Origin: Bacillota bacterium
GTDB lineage: Bacteria > Bacillota > Clostridia > Christensenellales > CAG-138
NCBI GenBank assembly: GCA_023395595.1
Contig: JAEWYO010000038.1
Coordinates: forward strand, 9,153 to 73,152
Direction: 5' to 3'
DNA: 64,000 nucleotides
The notes under the pieces are model-generated. The model worked only from the letters and a program-made list of their open reading frames with translations, did no database searches and was not told where the DNA came from. Shown here piece by piece: positions 35,359-43,677 of this stretch; position 1 is the first letter of the stretch, and every line of letters starts with the position of its first letter. The position numbers and the translations under genes are program-made.

Positions 35359-35406
35359 ACTTGAAATCCTCCTTATACTACTATTGAAACCAGATGATAG
35401 AGTGAT

Positions 35407-35423
35407 GGATGTTCACAACATCC
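35407..35423 (-). repeat. Hairpin between ntpI and ntpK
   Basis: GGATGTT-CAC-AACATCC, a perfect 7-bp stem with 3-base loop in the 93-base gap. There is no T-tract, so it is more likely an mRNA processing or stability element. Confidence 0.4.
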
Positions 35424-35451
35424 GAAGTATTGTTGCTTTGTGGTTTTAGTG

Positions 35452-37401
35452 CTATTCCGCTACGTGAGATGCGTCCTGAGCGATCCGCACGTGCTTGGTT
35501 CGATACCCCAGCGGCTGGAAAGGTCTGCCACCCGCTTCGTAAAACTTGCCGAAAAATTCGACATACTGCAAACGAGCGGTGTGCACAAACGCACCGAGCG
35601 TATTGATCGCCAGCCCGAATGCATGCAGCGCGACGAGCAACGCAACGCCGATTGCAGTACCGAGTATCTTCAGGATGAGGTTCGGAGACGTCATGAGCAT
35701 ACTGCAAAGGTCGTTGAACACGGTTGCGATAACACCCGTTGCAACGCCGAGCGCGAACAGACGCGAATAGGACAGAATGTCCGAAAGATAGCCGGAGATC
35801 TGATAGAGCTCAAACAAGCCTTGCGCCGTTCTGCCAACCACATTTTTCGATTCTCTGCCTTTGAAGAGCAGGAGCGTGAGCGCGCCGAGAATCGCCATAT
35901 ACATACCGATCGTTCCAACGATTGCTGGAATTCCGGCAATGGCGCTGCCGAGCCCGAACACGACGAGCCCGATGAGCACAAACATCCAAGAGAGCGTGTC
36001 GTAGATTGCCGTTCTCCAATCTCCGCGGGAAAGCGCCATCCGCATCTTGAGTCCAAGACCAAACAGGATGTGAAGGAACCCCAGCCCGAAGCAGATGATC
36101 AACATACCGATCGGGTCCGTCATCGGGTCGAGAATCATCGGAAATTTATCCACCGTGCCAAAGAGCACGTCAAAGTCCATACCAAAGAATGTGCCAACCA
36201 AAAACCCCCACAGAACTGTGGACAGCCCGCCCCAGAAGAGAACCCAGGCAAACCCCAAGGCACCGCCGGTTGGTTTTTTGAGTTTAATAAACAGGAAGCA
36301 CAGAAGGGACAGTACGAGACCGTAGCCCGTGTCGCTGAGCATCATGCCAAAGAGCAGCACGTAAAACGGTGTCATATAGGGCGTTGCGTCAATTCCCTTT
36401 GGATCGGGACGACTATAGAGGTTCGTCACCTGTTCAAACGGGGTCACGAACGGTTTGTTCTCTACGTAAGAGGGTGGAACCTCGTCCTCCTCCGGCTCGC
36501 GCACATCTAGATAGTATGCGTCCGTGACGGAGTTGACCGCCTGCACAAGAGCATCCTGCTTGTCCGCAGGGAGCCAACCTTCAAGCTGGAACGTCGCCGC
36601 CGAGCGAACCAGTTCCGCCGCGGCAAGCGCGCGGTCACGTTCGATGACAGCCGCGTCATATGCGCCTTCCACAAGCGATTCGCGTCCGGTCGCGGATTCG
36701 CTCAGTTCGTTTTCGAGTTCAACCTTTTTCGCGTTGAGTGTGCGGTTTCTCTCGGAAAGCTCTTCCATCGCTTCTGCCGGAGTGCCTGGCATCTTCGGGA
36801 AAGCATAGTCCGTCCAGTCGAGCGATTTTAGGAAGTTTGCAACGCTTTTTACCTCGTCAATCGGGCAGGCGACTACACACGTGCGCACAATGCCCTCGTT
36901 GAAGAGTTGATACTCCGCCGTTGCATCGATGTTTTCGAGTTTCTCGACATCCGAAGAAGCGATCAGTCCCGTGAAATACTTGACTTTCTTACTGACGAAA
37001 TACGTCATCATATCCGCGGGAAACGCTTGCCAAGGGCGCAGAGCAGCGATCAGCGCTTCGTTTTTATCGATCTCAGATTTTGTGCTTGCCAGCTCTCGGT
37101 TGAGTATGCTGAGCGTGTCACTCAGCGTGACCGCCTCCGGTAATAGAGCAAAAAGCTCCTCCGCCTTTGCTTCGGTCGGAGCAGCAAACAAGCTCTTTTT
37201 TTGCGCATATGGGCGCATGGTTTTCAGCGCGTCGCCCAGTTTCTGAAGCCGCGCCTGCGCGCGTTCCAGCGCGGCTAGCGCGCCATTGTCTTCTCCACCG
37301 GAGATGACTTCAACCGCGCGTATCGCCTGCAATGCGTTCAAAATCTTTGCTTCGTCCGCCTTGTGCGCAACGAGCGTCATCCGCTTCATCGAAACGATCA
37401 T
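35452..37401 (-). CDS. ntpI: V-type ATPase subunit I (a-type stator)
   Basis: This 649-residue stator has a cytosolic N-terminal half with coiled coils (~1-340) and a C-terminal membrane half with about seven helices containing the ion half-channels. The conserved membrane arginine region is RLFALGVATGVIATVFN. Its ATG overlaps the previous gene stop (ATGA). Confidence 0.95.
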   Translation of the reverse strand: MIVSMKRMTLVAHKADEAKILNALQAIRAVEVISGGEDNGALAALERAQARLQKLGDALKTMRPYAQKKSLFAAPTEAKAEELFALLPEAVTLSDTLSILNRELASTKSEIDKNEALIAALRPWQAFPADMMTYFVSKKVKYFTGLIASSDVEKLENIDATAEYQLFNEGIVRTCVVACPIDEVKSVANFLKSLDWTDYAFPKMPGTPAEAMEELSERNRTLNAKKVELENELSESATGRESLVEGAYDAAVIERDRALAAAELVRSAATFQLEGWLPADKQDALVQAVNSVTDAYYLDVREPEEDEVPPSYVENKPFVTPFEQVTNLYSRPDPKGIDATPYMTPFYVLLFGMMLSDTGYGLVLSLLCFLFIKLKKPTGGALGFAWVLFWGGLSTVLWGFLVGTFFGMDFDVLFGTVDKFPMILDPMTDPIGMLIICFGLGFLHILFGLGLKMRMALSRGDWRTAIYDTLSWMFVLIGLVVFGLGSAIAGIPAIVGTIGMYMAILGALTLLLFKGRESKNVVGRTAQGLFELYQISGYLSDILSYSRLFALGVATGVIATVFNDLCSMLMTSPNLILKILGTAIGVALLVALHAFGLAINTLGAFVHTARLQYVEFFGKFYEAGGRPFQPLGYRTKHVRIAQDASHVAE

Positions 37402-37712
37402 GCCGTTATCGTCACCTTATCCAAAAGATAGGCCACTGCCTGATCCAGCTTTTCATTTGCTTTTTCGCAGAGCGTGCCTGCTTTCTGCTGCATGGTTTCG
37501 AGCAGCGCAGCAGAACGTTGTTCGCCCTCCTGCTTCGCCGATTCAAGCGCCGCCTGCATCTCTGTGCGCGATTCGCTCTCCAAATCGGCAAGCGCACGCG
37601 CCGCATCTTCCTTTGCTTTCTGGGTCAATTCACGCGCCTGGAGCGCCGCATCCTGACGGATTTGCTCCGCCTGCTGCTCCGCTGTAGCGATTTCTTCGAT
37701 GACCGATCGCAT
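37398..37712 (-). CDS. ntpF: V-type ATPase small peripheral-stalk subunit (G/H type)
   Basis: A 104-residue Ala/Glu/Gln-rich coiled-coil protein starting MRSVIEEIATAEQQAEQIR, like subunit G/H (NtpF) that pairs with subunit E. GGAGGAAACGC precedes the ATG. It is the first gene of the nine-gene operon ntpF-I-K-E-C-G-A-B-D. Confidence 0.88.
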   Translation of the reverse strand: MRSVIEEIATAEQQAEQIRQDAALQARELTQKAKEDAARALADLESESRTEMQAALESAKQEGEQRSAALLETMQQKAGTLCEKANEKLDQAVAYLLDKVTITA

Positions 37713-37789
37713 GCGTTTCCTCCGAATCCCGTAATCGTCCGAACTGTTTTGTTTGTTCTGAATATCTGAAAAAATGATCTGCTTGTTCG

Positions 37790-37819
37790 ATCTTACCATA
37801 TTACAATCGGGCTAGACAA
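37790..37819 (-). promoter_or_regulatory. Promoter of the V-ATPase operon
   Basis: TTGTCT, 18 bases, TAAGAT on the minus strand, about 80 bases ahead of ntpF. Confidence 0.6.
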
Positions 37820-37880
37820 CACTATAAAAGAGATTTCGAAGGATTTTATTCATATATAATTTCGAATCGTTCTTTCTAGA

Positions 37881-37931
37881 AGAGCAAAACGCAGGCTATG
37901 CGGCGGGAAGAACACCCGTCACATGCCTGCG
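37881..37931 (-). terminator. Terminator of upp
   Basis: Outer stem CGCAGGC/GCCTGCG with an inner GGG/CCC, followed on the minus strand by TTTTGCTCTTCT. Confidence 0.75.
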
Positions 37932-37959
37932 TATTGATGAATTCGGTGGCTCAGGTTGT

Positions 37960-38589
37960 TTATTTGGTACCAAAGAGGCGGTCGCCCGCGTCGCCAAGGC
38001 CGGGCACGATATAGCCGTGCTCATTGAGCTTCTCGTCGATATGCGCCACATAGATGTCCACATCCGGGTGCGCAGCCTGCATAGCGGCGATTCCTTCGGG
38101 TGCGGCGATCAGGCTCACAAAGCGGATGCTTCCGACGTTGTTTTGCTTGAGGATGTGAATCGCTTCGATGCCGGAGTTTCCGGTGGCAAGCATCGGATCG
38201 ACGATGATGGTTTCGCGCTCTGCAATATCCTGCGGCAGCTTGCAATAGTAGCCAGTGGGCATGAGCGTATCGGGATTGCGATAGAGTCCAATATGCCCGA
38301 CTTTCGCGTTGGGGATCAGGCTCATGATGCCGTCCGCCATACCAAGCCCAGCGCGGAGAATCGGGATCACCGCGATTTTTTCGTTGGCGAGGGTCTGTAC
38401 AGAGGTTTTGCAAATCGGTGTTTCGATTTCGATTGTTTTGAGTTCGAGATCGCGCGTGACCTCATAGGCCATCAGCATCGCAAGCTCGTAAACGAGTTCA
38501 CGGAATGCCTTGGAGCCGGTGTCTTTGTCGCGCAGGAGCGAAAGCTTGTGCTGTACGAGCGGGTGGTCGATGGTGGTTACTTTTGACAT
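37960..38589 (-). CDS. upp: Uracil phosphoribosyltransferase
   Basis: Upp (209 residues) makes UMP from uracil and PRPP. The PRPP-binding loop is IVDPMLATGNSG, and the uracil-binding C-terminus is VPGLGDAGDRLFGTK. It follows rpiB by 12 bases. Confidence 0.98.
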   Translation of the reverse strand: MSKVTTIDHPLVQHKLSLLRDKDTGSKAFRELVYELAMLMAYEVTRDLELKTIEIETPICKTSVQTLANEKIAVIPILRAGLGMADGIMSLIPNAKVGHIGLYRNPDTLMPTGYYCKLPQDIAERETIIVDPMLATGNSGIEAIHILKQNNVGSIRFVSLIAAPEGIAAMQAAHPDVDIYVAHIDEKLNEHGYIVPGLGDAGDRLFGTK

Positions 38590-38601
38590 AGATGAGCCTC
38601 C

Positions 38602-39048
38602 TTAGTGCGTTTTTTCGTAAGCGGATATTTTATCGATTCTGCGCTGGTGCCGTTCTCCGTGCGAAAACGGTTCCTCCAGCCAGAGATCAACGATTCCCTT
38701 TGCGCGCACAACCGTGGTTACGTTCGCGCCGAGAGCCAGCATATTGGTGTCGTTGTGTTCGCGCGTCATTTTAGCGGAGTATTCGTCTGTAACCAGCGCA
38801 CAGCGTATGCCGTGCACCTTGTTTGCGGCAATGCTCACGCCGATGCCGGTCGTGCAGATGACGATGCCGCGTTCAAACTCCCCGCGCGCTACGCCTTCCG
38901 CTACAGGAAAGACGTAATCCGGGTAGTCGATGCTGTTTTTATCGTAGGAACCGAAGTCTTTCACCTCATGCCCTTCCTCGCGCAGATAAGCGACGAGCGC
39001 TTCTTTCAGGTCGAAGCCGCCGTGGTCGCAACCGATGGCCAGTTTCAT
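38602..39048 (-). CDS. rpiB: Ribose-5-phosphate isomerase B / RpiB-LacA/B family
   Basis: This 148-residue sugar-phosphate isomerase starts MKLAIGCDHGGFDLK (AGGAAG upstream) and has the active-site Cys in CTTGIGVSIAANK. RpiB interconverts ribose 5-phosphate and ribulose 5-phosphate, supplying PRPP for the adjacent Upp; the family also includes allose and galactose 6-phosphate isomerases. The longer frame to 39093 is rejected. Confidence 0.93.
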   Translation of the reverse strand: MKLAIGCDHGGFDLKEALVAYLREEGHEVKDFGSYDKNSIDYPDYVFPVAEGVARGEFERGIVICTTGIGVSIAANKVHGIRCALVTDEYSAKMTREHNDTNMLALGANVTTVVRAKGIVDLWLEEPFSHGERHQRRIDKISAYEKTH

Positions 39049-39107
39049 GTTCTCTCTCTTCCTTTCGTGCCTCTGGTGTCTTGTGTATCTCAAATCTGAT
39101 TTGTCTC

Positions 39108-40187
39108 TCAGTCTTTCGAAGCGTCGATTACGTGAAATCCCGCCGCACGCAGGAGACGGTTCATATATGCCAATCCCTCGTCCTCCGCAGGAATGCCTTC
39201 TGCAAGAATCAAATCCGCACGGGTGTCCATCTCACGAAGCGCGGAGAATAGATTGGCGCAAAGCGTTTCCGGTTCGTCGCGATCACCAAGAACCGTAAAG
39301 CGCTTGCTTCGATAATACGCTTTTGTCTGCTCGGTCGCGGCAATTTCGACCGATCGCCCGTCCGCCTCCGCCTCGCGATACAGCGCATTGATGCGCTTTG
39401 CCGCTTGTTCCGGTTTGCCGAGAATGACGATCACCTCTGCGGACGGAGCGTAGTGCTGATATTTCATGCCCGGAGAGGCGGCAACTTCACCATCCTTCAT
39501 CGGGTTGAGGATGCTGTTACTCACGCGCACTTCGCCGATCAGCGCGGCGATCATCTCCCGCGTAATCGCGCCCGGACGGAGAATAGTGGGTTCGCCGACG
39601 AGTGAGAGCACGGTAGACTCCACGCCGTATTTGCACGCCCCGCCATCAATGATCAGCGGAATGCGCCCACCTAAATCATCCAGCACGTGCTGTGCAGTGG
39701 TCGGACTCGGCCGGCCGGATCGGTTCGCGCTCGGCGCCGCGATAGGTACGCCTGCTTTTGCGATCAAGGCGCGTGCCGTCTTGTTCTGCGGCATGCGCAC
39801 GGCGACGGTATCTAGCCCTGCCGTAACTTCCTCCGGCACGATGTCGCTCTTGGGTGCCACCAACGTTAGAGGCCCCGGCCAAAAGGTATCCATTAAAATC
39901 TGCGCCTGTTTGGGCATTCTACTCCAAAGCGCGCGCACATCACTTTTTTTTGCGATGTGTTCGATCAGCGGGTTGTCGGACGGTCTGCCCTTTGCGGCAA
40001 ATATCTTCGCAACTGCCGCGCCGTTTAGTCCGTTTGCGCCGAGTCCGTAGACCGTTTCGGTTGGAAAAGCGACCAGTTCGCCCGCTTGAATGAGCTTTGC
40101 ACCCTGAATCGTGCCCGCTTCTTCCTGCCGCACTGCGCTGACGACCTGCGTTTCAAACGTCGGGTTCGTGTCTTGTTGTTGTCGCAT
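39108..40187 (-). CDS. tsaC: L-threonylcarbamoyladenylate synthase (TsaC/Sua5/YwlC)
   Basis: This 359-residue enzyme makes threonylcarbamoyl-AMP for the t6A modification of tRNA. The YrdC domain (~25-215) has LVAFPTETVYGLG and KGRPSDNPL; the Sua5-specific C-terminal domain (~225-359) is present. It directly follows prfA by one base and probably relies on translational coupling, since its SD is poor. Confidence 0.94.
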   Translation of the reverse strand: MRQQQDTNPTFETQVVSAVRQEEAGTIQGAKLIQAGELVAFPTETVYGLGANGLNGAAVAKIFAAKGRPSDNPLIEHIAKKSDVRALWSRMPKQAQILMDTFWPGPLTLVAPKSDIVPEEVTAGLDTVAVRMPQNKTARALIAKAGVPIAAPSANRSGRPSPTTAQHVLDDLGGRIPLIIDGGACKYGVESTVLSLVGEPTILRPGAITREMIAALIGEVRVSNSILNPMKDGEVAASPGMKYQHYAPSAEVIVILGKPEQAAKRINALYREAEADGRSVEIAATEQTKAYYRSKRFTVLGDRDEPETLCANLFSALREMDTRADLILAEGIPAEDEGLAYMNRLLRAAGFHVIDASKD

Positions 40188-40188
40188 A

Positions 40189-41262
40189 TCAGTCCGACTC
40201 TCCGGCAAGCATCTCGCTGCGCTCGGCTAGGCTCAGCGCATCCAGCATCTCGTCCATGTCTCCGTCGATAAACGCATCGAGTTTATAGAGCGTCAATCCG
40301 ATGCGATGATCGGTCACTCTACCCTGCGGAAAGTTATAAGTACGGATGCGCTCGCTGCGATCACCCGAACCAACTTGATTCTTTCTCGCGCCTGCGCGCT
40401 CCGCCTGCTGCTGATTCAGGTAAAAATCATACAGGCGGCTCTTGAGCACGCGCATCGCCTGCTCTTTGTTCTTGAGCTGAGACTTTTCGTCCTGACAGGA
40501 GACGACCATGCCAGTTGGCAGGTGCGTGATTCGAATGGCGCTTTCCGTTTTGTTGACATGCTGTCCGCCCGCGCCGCTTGATCGATAGGTGTCGATGCGA
40601 AGGTCGGCGTCCTTGATGTCGATCTGCACATCATCCACCTCCGGCAAAACCGCAACGGTCGCCGCGCTGGTGTGGATGCGCCCTTGCGATTCCGTCTCCG
40701 GCACGCGCTGGACGCGATGGACACCGCTTTCGAACTTGAGTTTGCTAAATGCGCCGCGCTTGCCGCCGATGGATAGCACGACCTCCTTCACCCCGCCCAT
40801 CTCTGTGAGGTTGTTGGACAAATACTCTACCTTGTAGCCGTTTCGTTCAGCATAACGCAGATACATCCGTAAGAGGTCCGCGCCAAAGAGCGAGGCTTCG
40901 TCTCCACCCGTTCCCGCTCGGATTTCGAGAATCACGTCACGATCATCGTTCGGGTCTTTGGGAAGAAGCAAGATATGCAATTTTTCGTCGAGCGTCTCCC
41001 GTTTGGTTTCCAACTCGTCAATCTCTGCGCGAACCAGCTCTTTCATCTCGCTGTCCAGCCGCTCACCGAGCATGGCTTTGCAGTTTTCCAAAGAGCCCAA
41101 AACATCGCTGTATTCGTCAAACGCGATGACAAGTTCCTCCAGAGAAGCCCGTTCTTTTACCATCTCGCGCCAGGCGTCTTTGTCCGCCATCACGTCCGGC
41201 TCTGCAAGCTTCTCGGAAAGAAAGTCAAAGCGTTGTTTGATTCCTTGTAGTTTGTCGATCAT
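40189..41262 (-). CDS. prfA: Peptide chain release factor 1
   Basis: RF1 (357 residues) recognises UAA/UAG. The peptidyl-hydrolysis motif GGQ is in SSGAGGQHVNKTESAIRITH near residue 235. It is the substrate of PrmC, encoded upstream. Confidence 0.98.
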   Translation of the reverse strand: MIDKLQGIKQRFDFLSEKLAEPDVMADKDAWREMVKERASLEELVIAFDEYSDVLGSLENCKAMLGERLDSEMKELVRAEIDELETKRETLDEKLHILLLPKDPNDDRDVILEIRAGTGGDEASLFGADLLRMYLRYAERNGYKVEYLSNNLTEMGGVKEVVLSIGGKRGAFSKLKFESGVHRVQRVPETESQGRIHTSAATVAVLPEVDDVQIDIKDADLRIDTYRSSGAGGQHVNKTESAIRITHLPTGMVVSCQDEKSQLKNKEQAMRVLKSRLYDFYLNQQQAERAGARKNQVGSGDRSERIRTYNFPQGRVTDHRIGLTLYKLDAFIDGDMDEMLDALSLAERSEMLAGESD

Positions 41263-41359
41263 TGTCCCTCCGGCATATGGGCCATCCGTTCGCTCCGGCC
41301 CGCGCCCGCGCGCAAAGAAGCGCTCTCGGGCAGTCGAATCCTGTTAAAATAATACCATT

Positions 41360-42181
41360 TTACGTTTCTACGATCAGTACGCGCGGATTTCCGCAAAGAT
41401 CCTGCAAAACGCTCGTCTTCGCGGCAAACAACGCCGCGGCAGACGCGGACTGTGTGCTGCCGATTTCGAGTAGCAGCATGCCGTTTTCATTAAGATGGGA
41501 TTGATACTCCCACGCGATTTTGCGATAAAAATCGAGCCCGTCGCCGCCGCCATAGAGCGCGAGCTTCGGCTCAAACGTAACTTCTTTTTGCAGGGCTTGC
41601 ATCTCGTCCAGCGTCAGATACGGTGGGTTGCAGACAATCATGTCAAACTTCTCCGGTATCCGCTCAAACAAGTCACTCTCGACAAACGAAACGTCCGCTT
41701 CGTTGAGCTCTGCGTTTTCTTTTGCAAGTGCGATCGCCTCGCGGCTGATATCCGAACACTTGACAGAAATCCCACCCAGTTTCGCAATCGTGATGCCCAA
41801 GCACCCCGTGCCCGTGCAAAGATCAAGGCAGCTGCGATATCCACGCTCGCGAATCAAGCGAATCGCGGTTTCGGCAAGCAGCTCCGTGTCTTGCCGCGGG
41901 ATAAGCGCACGCGCGTCCACATAAAACGGCAATCCCATGAACTCCCATTCGCCGAGGATGTATTGCAGCGGTTCGCCTTGCGATCTGCGCTCCAGCATCT
42001 CGCCAAGATCGGCCAATTGCTCCGGAGAAAGGATCATATCTGAATGAATCGTGAGTGCGCTTGTTTCGATTCCGGCAATCGTAGAGACAAGGATCTTCGC
42101 CTGTTGCAGCGCTTCTTCCTGCGCAACAGGTTCCAGCATGATCTTCGCTTCCCGAACGGCTTCCGAAACATTGATGCTCAC
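41360..42181 (-). CDS. prmC: Peptide chain release factor N5-glutamine methyltransferase
   Basis: PrmC (273 residues) methylates the GGQ glutamine of RF1/RF2. The SAM motif is CLDLCTGTGCLGITIA and the catalytic motif is NPPYL. The ATG overlaps the DUF1385 stop (ATGA). Confidence 0.96.
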   Translation of the reverse strand: MSINVSEAVREAKIMLEPVAQEEALQQAKILVSTIAGIETSALTIHSDMILSPEQLADLGEMLERRSQGEPLQYILGEWEFMGLPFYVDARALIPRQDTELLAETAIRLIRERGYRSCLDLCTGTGCLGITIAKLGGISVKCSDISREAIALAKENAELNEADVSFVESDLFERIPEKFDMIVCNPPYLTLDEMQALQKEVTFEPKLALYGGGDGLDFYRKIAWEYQSHLNENGMLLLEIGSTQSASAAALFAAKTSVLQDLCGNPRVLIVET

Positions 42182-43221
42182 GCTTCTACCTTTTTTGATT
42201 CTTCCTTTGGTTCTTCCTTTGGTTCTTCCTTTGATTCTTCGTTTGCTTCTTCTGCTACAACAGCTTGTGTGGTTTCGATGGTATCTGTCACCGGCTCTTC
42301 CTGCGGAAGCACGCCGTCATAGATCGCCAGATTAAACGCAGCAATCGCGACCTCCAGCATCTCCAATTCCGGCTCGCGCGTGGTCAAGTACTGCAGCCCA
42401 AGCCCCGGTGCGCGGATGATTCGCGCCCAGAGTGCATCGGACGCCGCAGCAAGCTTGAGCACCTCGTAGGCAAGCCCGGCAACCAGCGGCAGAAAGACGA
42501 TGCGCGTGAGCACACGCAAAAACAGGTTTTCCGCATACGGCAGCATCGCAAAAAACAGGATGGAAACCGCCATCACGAGGAAGAGATAGTTGGTGCCGCA
42601 GCGCGCATGCAAACGGGAATACTTCTTCGCGTTTTCCGGCGTCAACGGCGCGTCGTGTTCATAGCACGCGATGGTCTTATGCTCCGCACCGTGATACATA
42701 TATACGCGGCGGATATCCTTCATCATGGAGATCGCGGTGATGTAGCCAAGGAAAATAAACAGGCGCACAAAGCCTTCGACCAAGCTCTTCCAGATGCGAG
42801 GAGAACCCTCCTGCCAGTGGATCAGCTGCGTCACCAAGGACGGCAGCAGCACAAACAGCCCGATGGCCAACCCAGCCGCGAGGATTACCGCAACGATGAT
42901 CGCAATGTCCATCACATCTTTGCCGGTCTTCTTTGCAATCCATTTTTCAAAACGGCTCGGTTCTTCCTCGATGGCTTCGCCATAGAGCTCCGCCGAGCGC
43001 GTCATCATCTTCATGCCCGTGGCAAGCGAATCGACAAACGCGACAACGCCGCGCACAACAGGCCACTTGAGAATCGGGTTCTTACTCTCTTGCTTTTTGG
43101 GTGTATATTCTGTTTCGATGCTGCCATCCGCCTTTCGAACAGCGAGCGCGATTCCGCCGCTCATCGTGCGCATCATCACGCCTTCCATGACGGCCTGGCC
43201 GCCAACCGAGCATCGTTTCAT
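42178..43221 (-). CDS. DUF1385 membrane protein (YqhQ-like)
   Basis: This 347-residue protein starts MKRCSVGGQAVMEGVMMRT, the DUF1385 signature, and has four or five TM helices between ~110 and 260, with HGAEHKTIACYEH in the core. The function of DUF1385 is unknown; it is consistently found next to rpmE/prmC/prfA in Bacillota. The C-terminus is a low-complexity acidic-basic repeat (EEPKEEPKEESK) encoded by a 12-base tandem repeat near 42199-42240. Confidence 0.9.
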   Translation of the reverse strand: MKRCSVGGQAVMEGVMMRTMSGGIALAVRKADGSIETEYTPKKQESKNPILKWPVVRGVVAFVDSLATGMKMMTRSAELYGEAIEEEPSRFEKWIAKKTGKDVMDIAIIVAVILAAGLAIGLFVLLPSLVTQLIHWQEGSPRIWKSLVEGFVRLFIFLGYITAISMMKDIRRVYMYHGAEHKTIACYEHDAPLTPENAKKYSRLHARCGTNYLFLVMAVSILFFAMLPYAENLFLRVLTRIVFLPLVAGLAYEVLKLAAASDALWARIIRAPGLGLQYLTTREPELEMLEVAIAAFNLAIYDGVLPQEEPVTDTIETTQAVVAEEANEESKEEPKEEPKEESKKVEA

Positions 43222-43326
43222 GTGTTGTTTCCCCTTTTATGCTTTCATACGGGAACCAACCGATCAAAGTGCGATTGTGTCCTGCATGTTCGGATCATTT
43301 TATCATACACAGAATAGCCGGGCAAG

Positions 43327-43356
43327 AAAAAACCTCCCCCGTAAAGGGAAGGTTTT
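43327..43356 (-). terminator. Terminator of rpmE
   Basis: Stem AACCTTCCC/GGGAGGTT (one bulge) followed on the minus strand by TTTTTTCTTG, 10 bases after the stop. Confidence 0.8.
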
Positions 43357-43364
43357 TACGCTTC

Positions 43365-43562
43365 TTACAGACCGTAACGCTTTTTGAAACGGTCAACACG
43401 TCCGCCACTGTCGATAAGCTTTTGCTTACCAGTGAAAAACGGATGGCACTTGCTGCAGATTTCGACAGACAGTTCCTCTTTCGTGGAACCAGTCTTGAAG
43501 GTCTCGCCGCAAGCACAGCGAACCAGAGATTCGCCATATTTCGGATGAATATCCTTCTTCAT
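43365..43562 (-). CDS. rpmE: 50S ribosomal protein L31, zinc-binding type
   Basis: L31 (65 residues) with the full zinc set C16, C18, C36 and C39 (CAC ... CSKC), so it is the C+ form. A consensus promoter lies upstream and a terminator downstream. Confidence 0.98.
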   Translation of the reverse strand: MKKDIHPKYGESLVRCACGETFKTGSTKEELSVEICSKCHPFFTGKQKLIDSGGRVDRFKKRYGL

Positions 43563-43597
43563 GATTGATCACTCCTTAAAAAACACTACCAAAAGTT

Positions 43598-43626
43598 AGT
43601 ATAGCGATAGATCACGCAAAAATCAA
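43598..43626 (-). promoter_or_regulatory. Promoter of rpmE
   Basis: TTGATT, 17 bases, TATACT on the minus strand, about 35 bases before the ATG. Confidence 0.65.
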
Positions 43627-43677
43627 TAGTTTTCTGAATATTTTCGTGTTTATACCAAGATATTCCTATTGTTTTCT

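Noticed and set aside
29316..37300. Long open frames on the plus strand across the V-ATPase operon
   Set aside because: They are antisense shadows of well-recognised ntp genes, with no SD and no family motifs.
42199..42240. 12-base tandem repeat as a regulatory repeat
   Set aside because: It encodes the low-complexity tail of the DUF1385 protein in frame.
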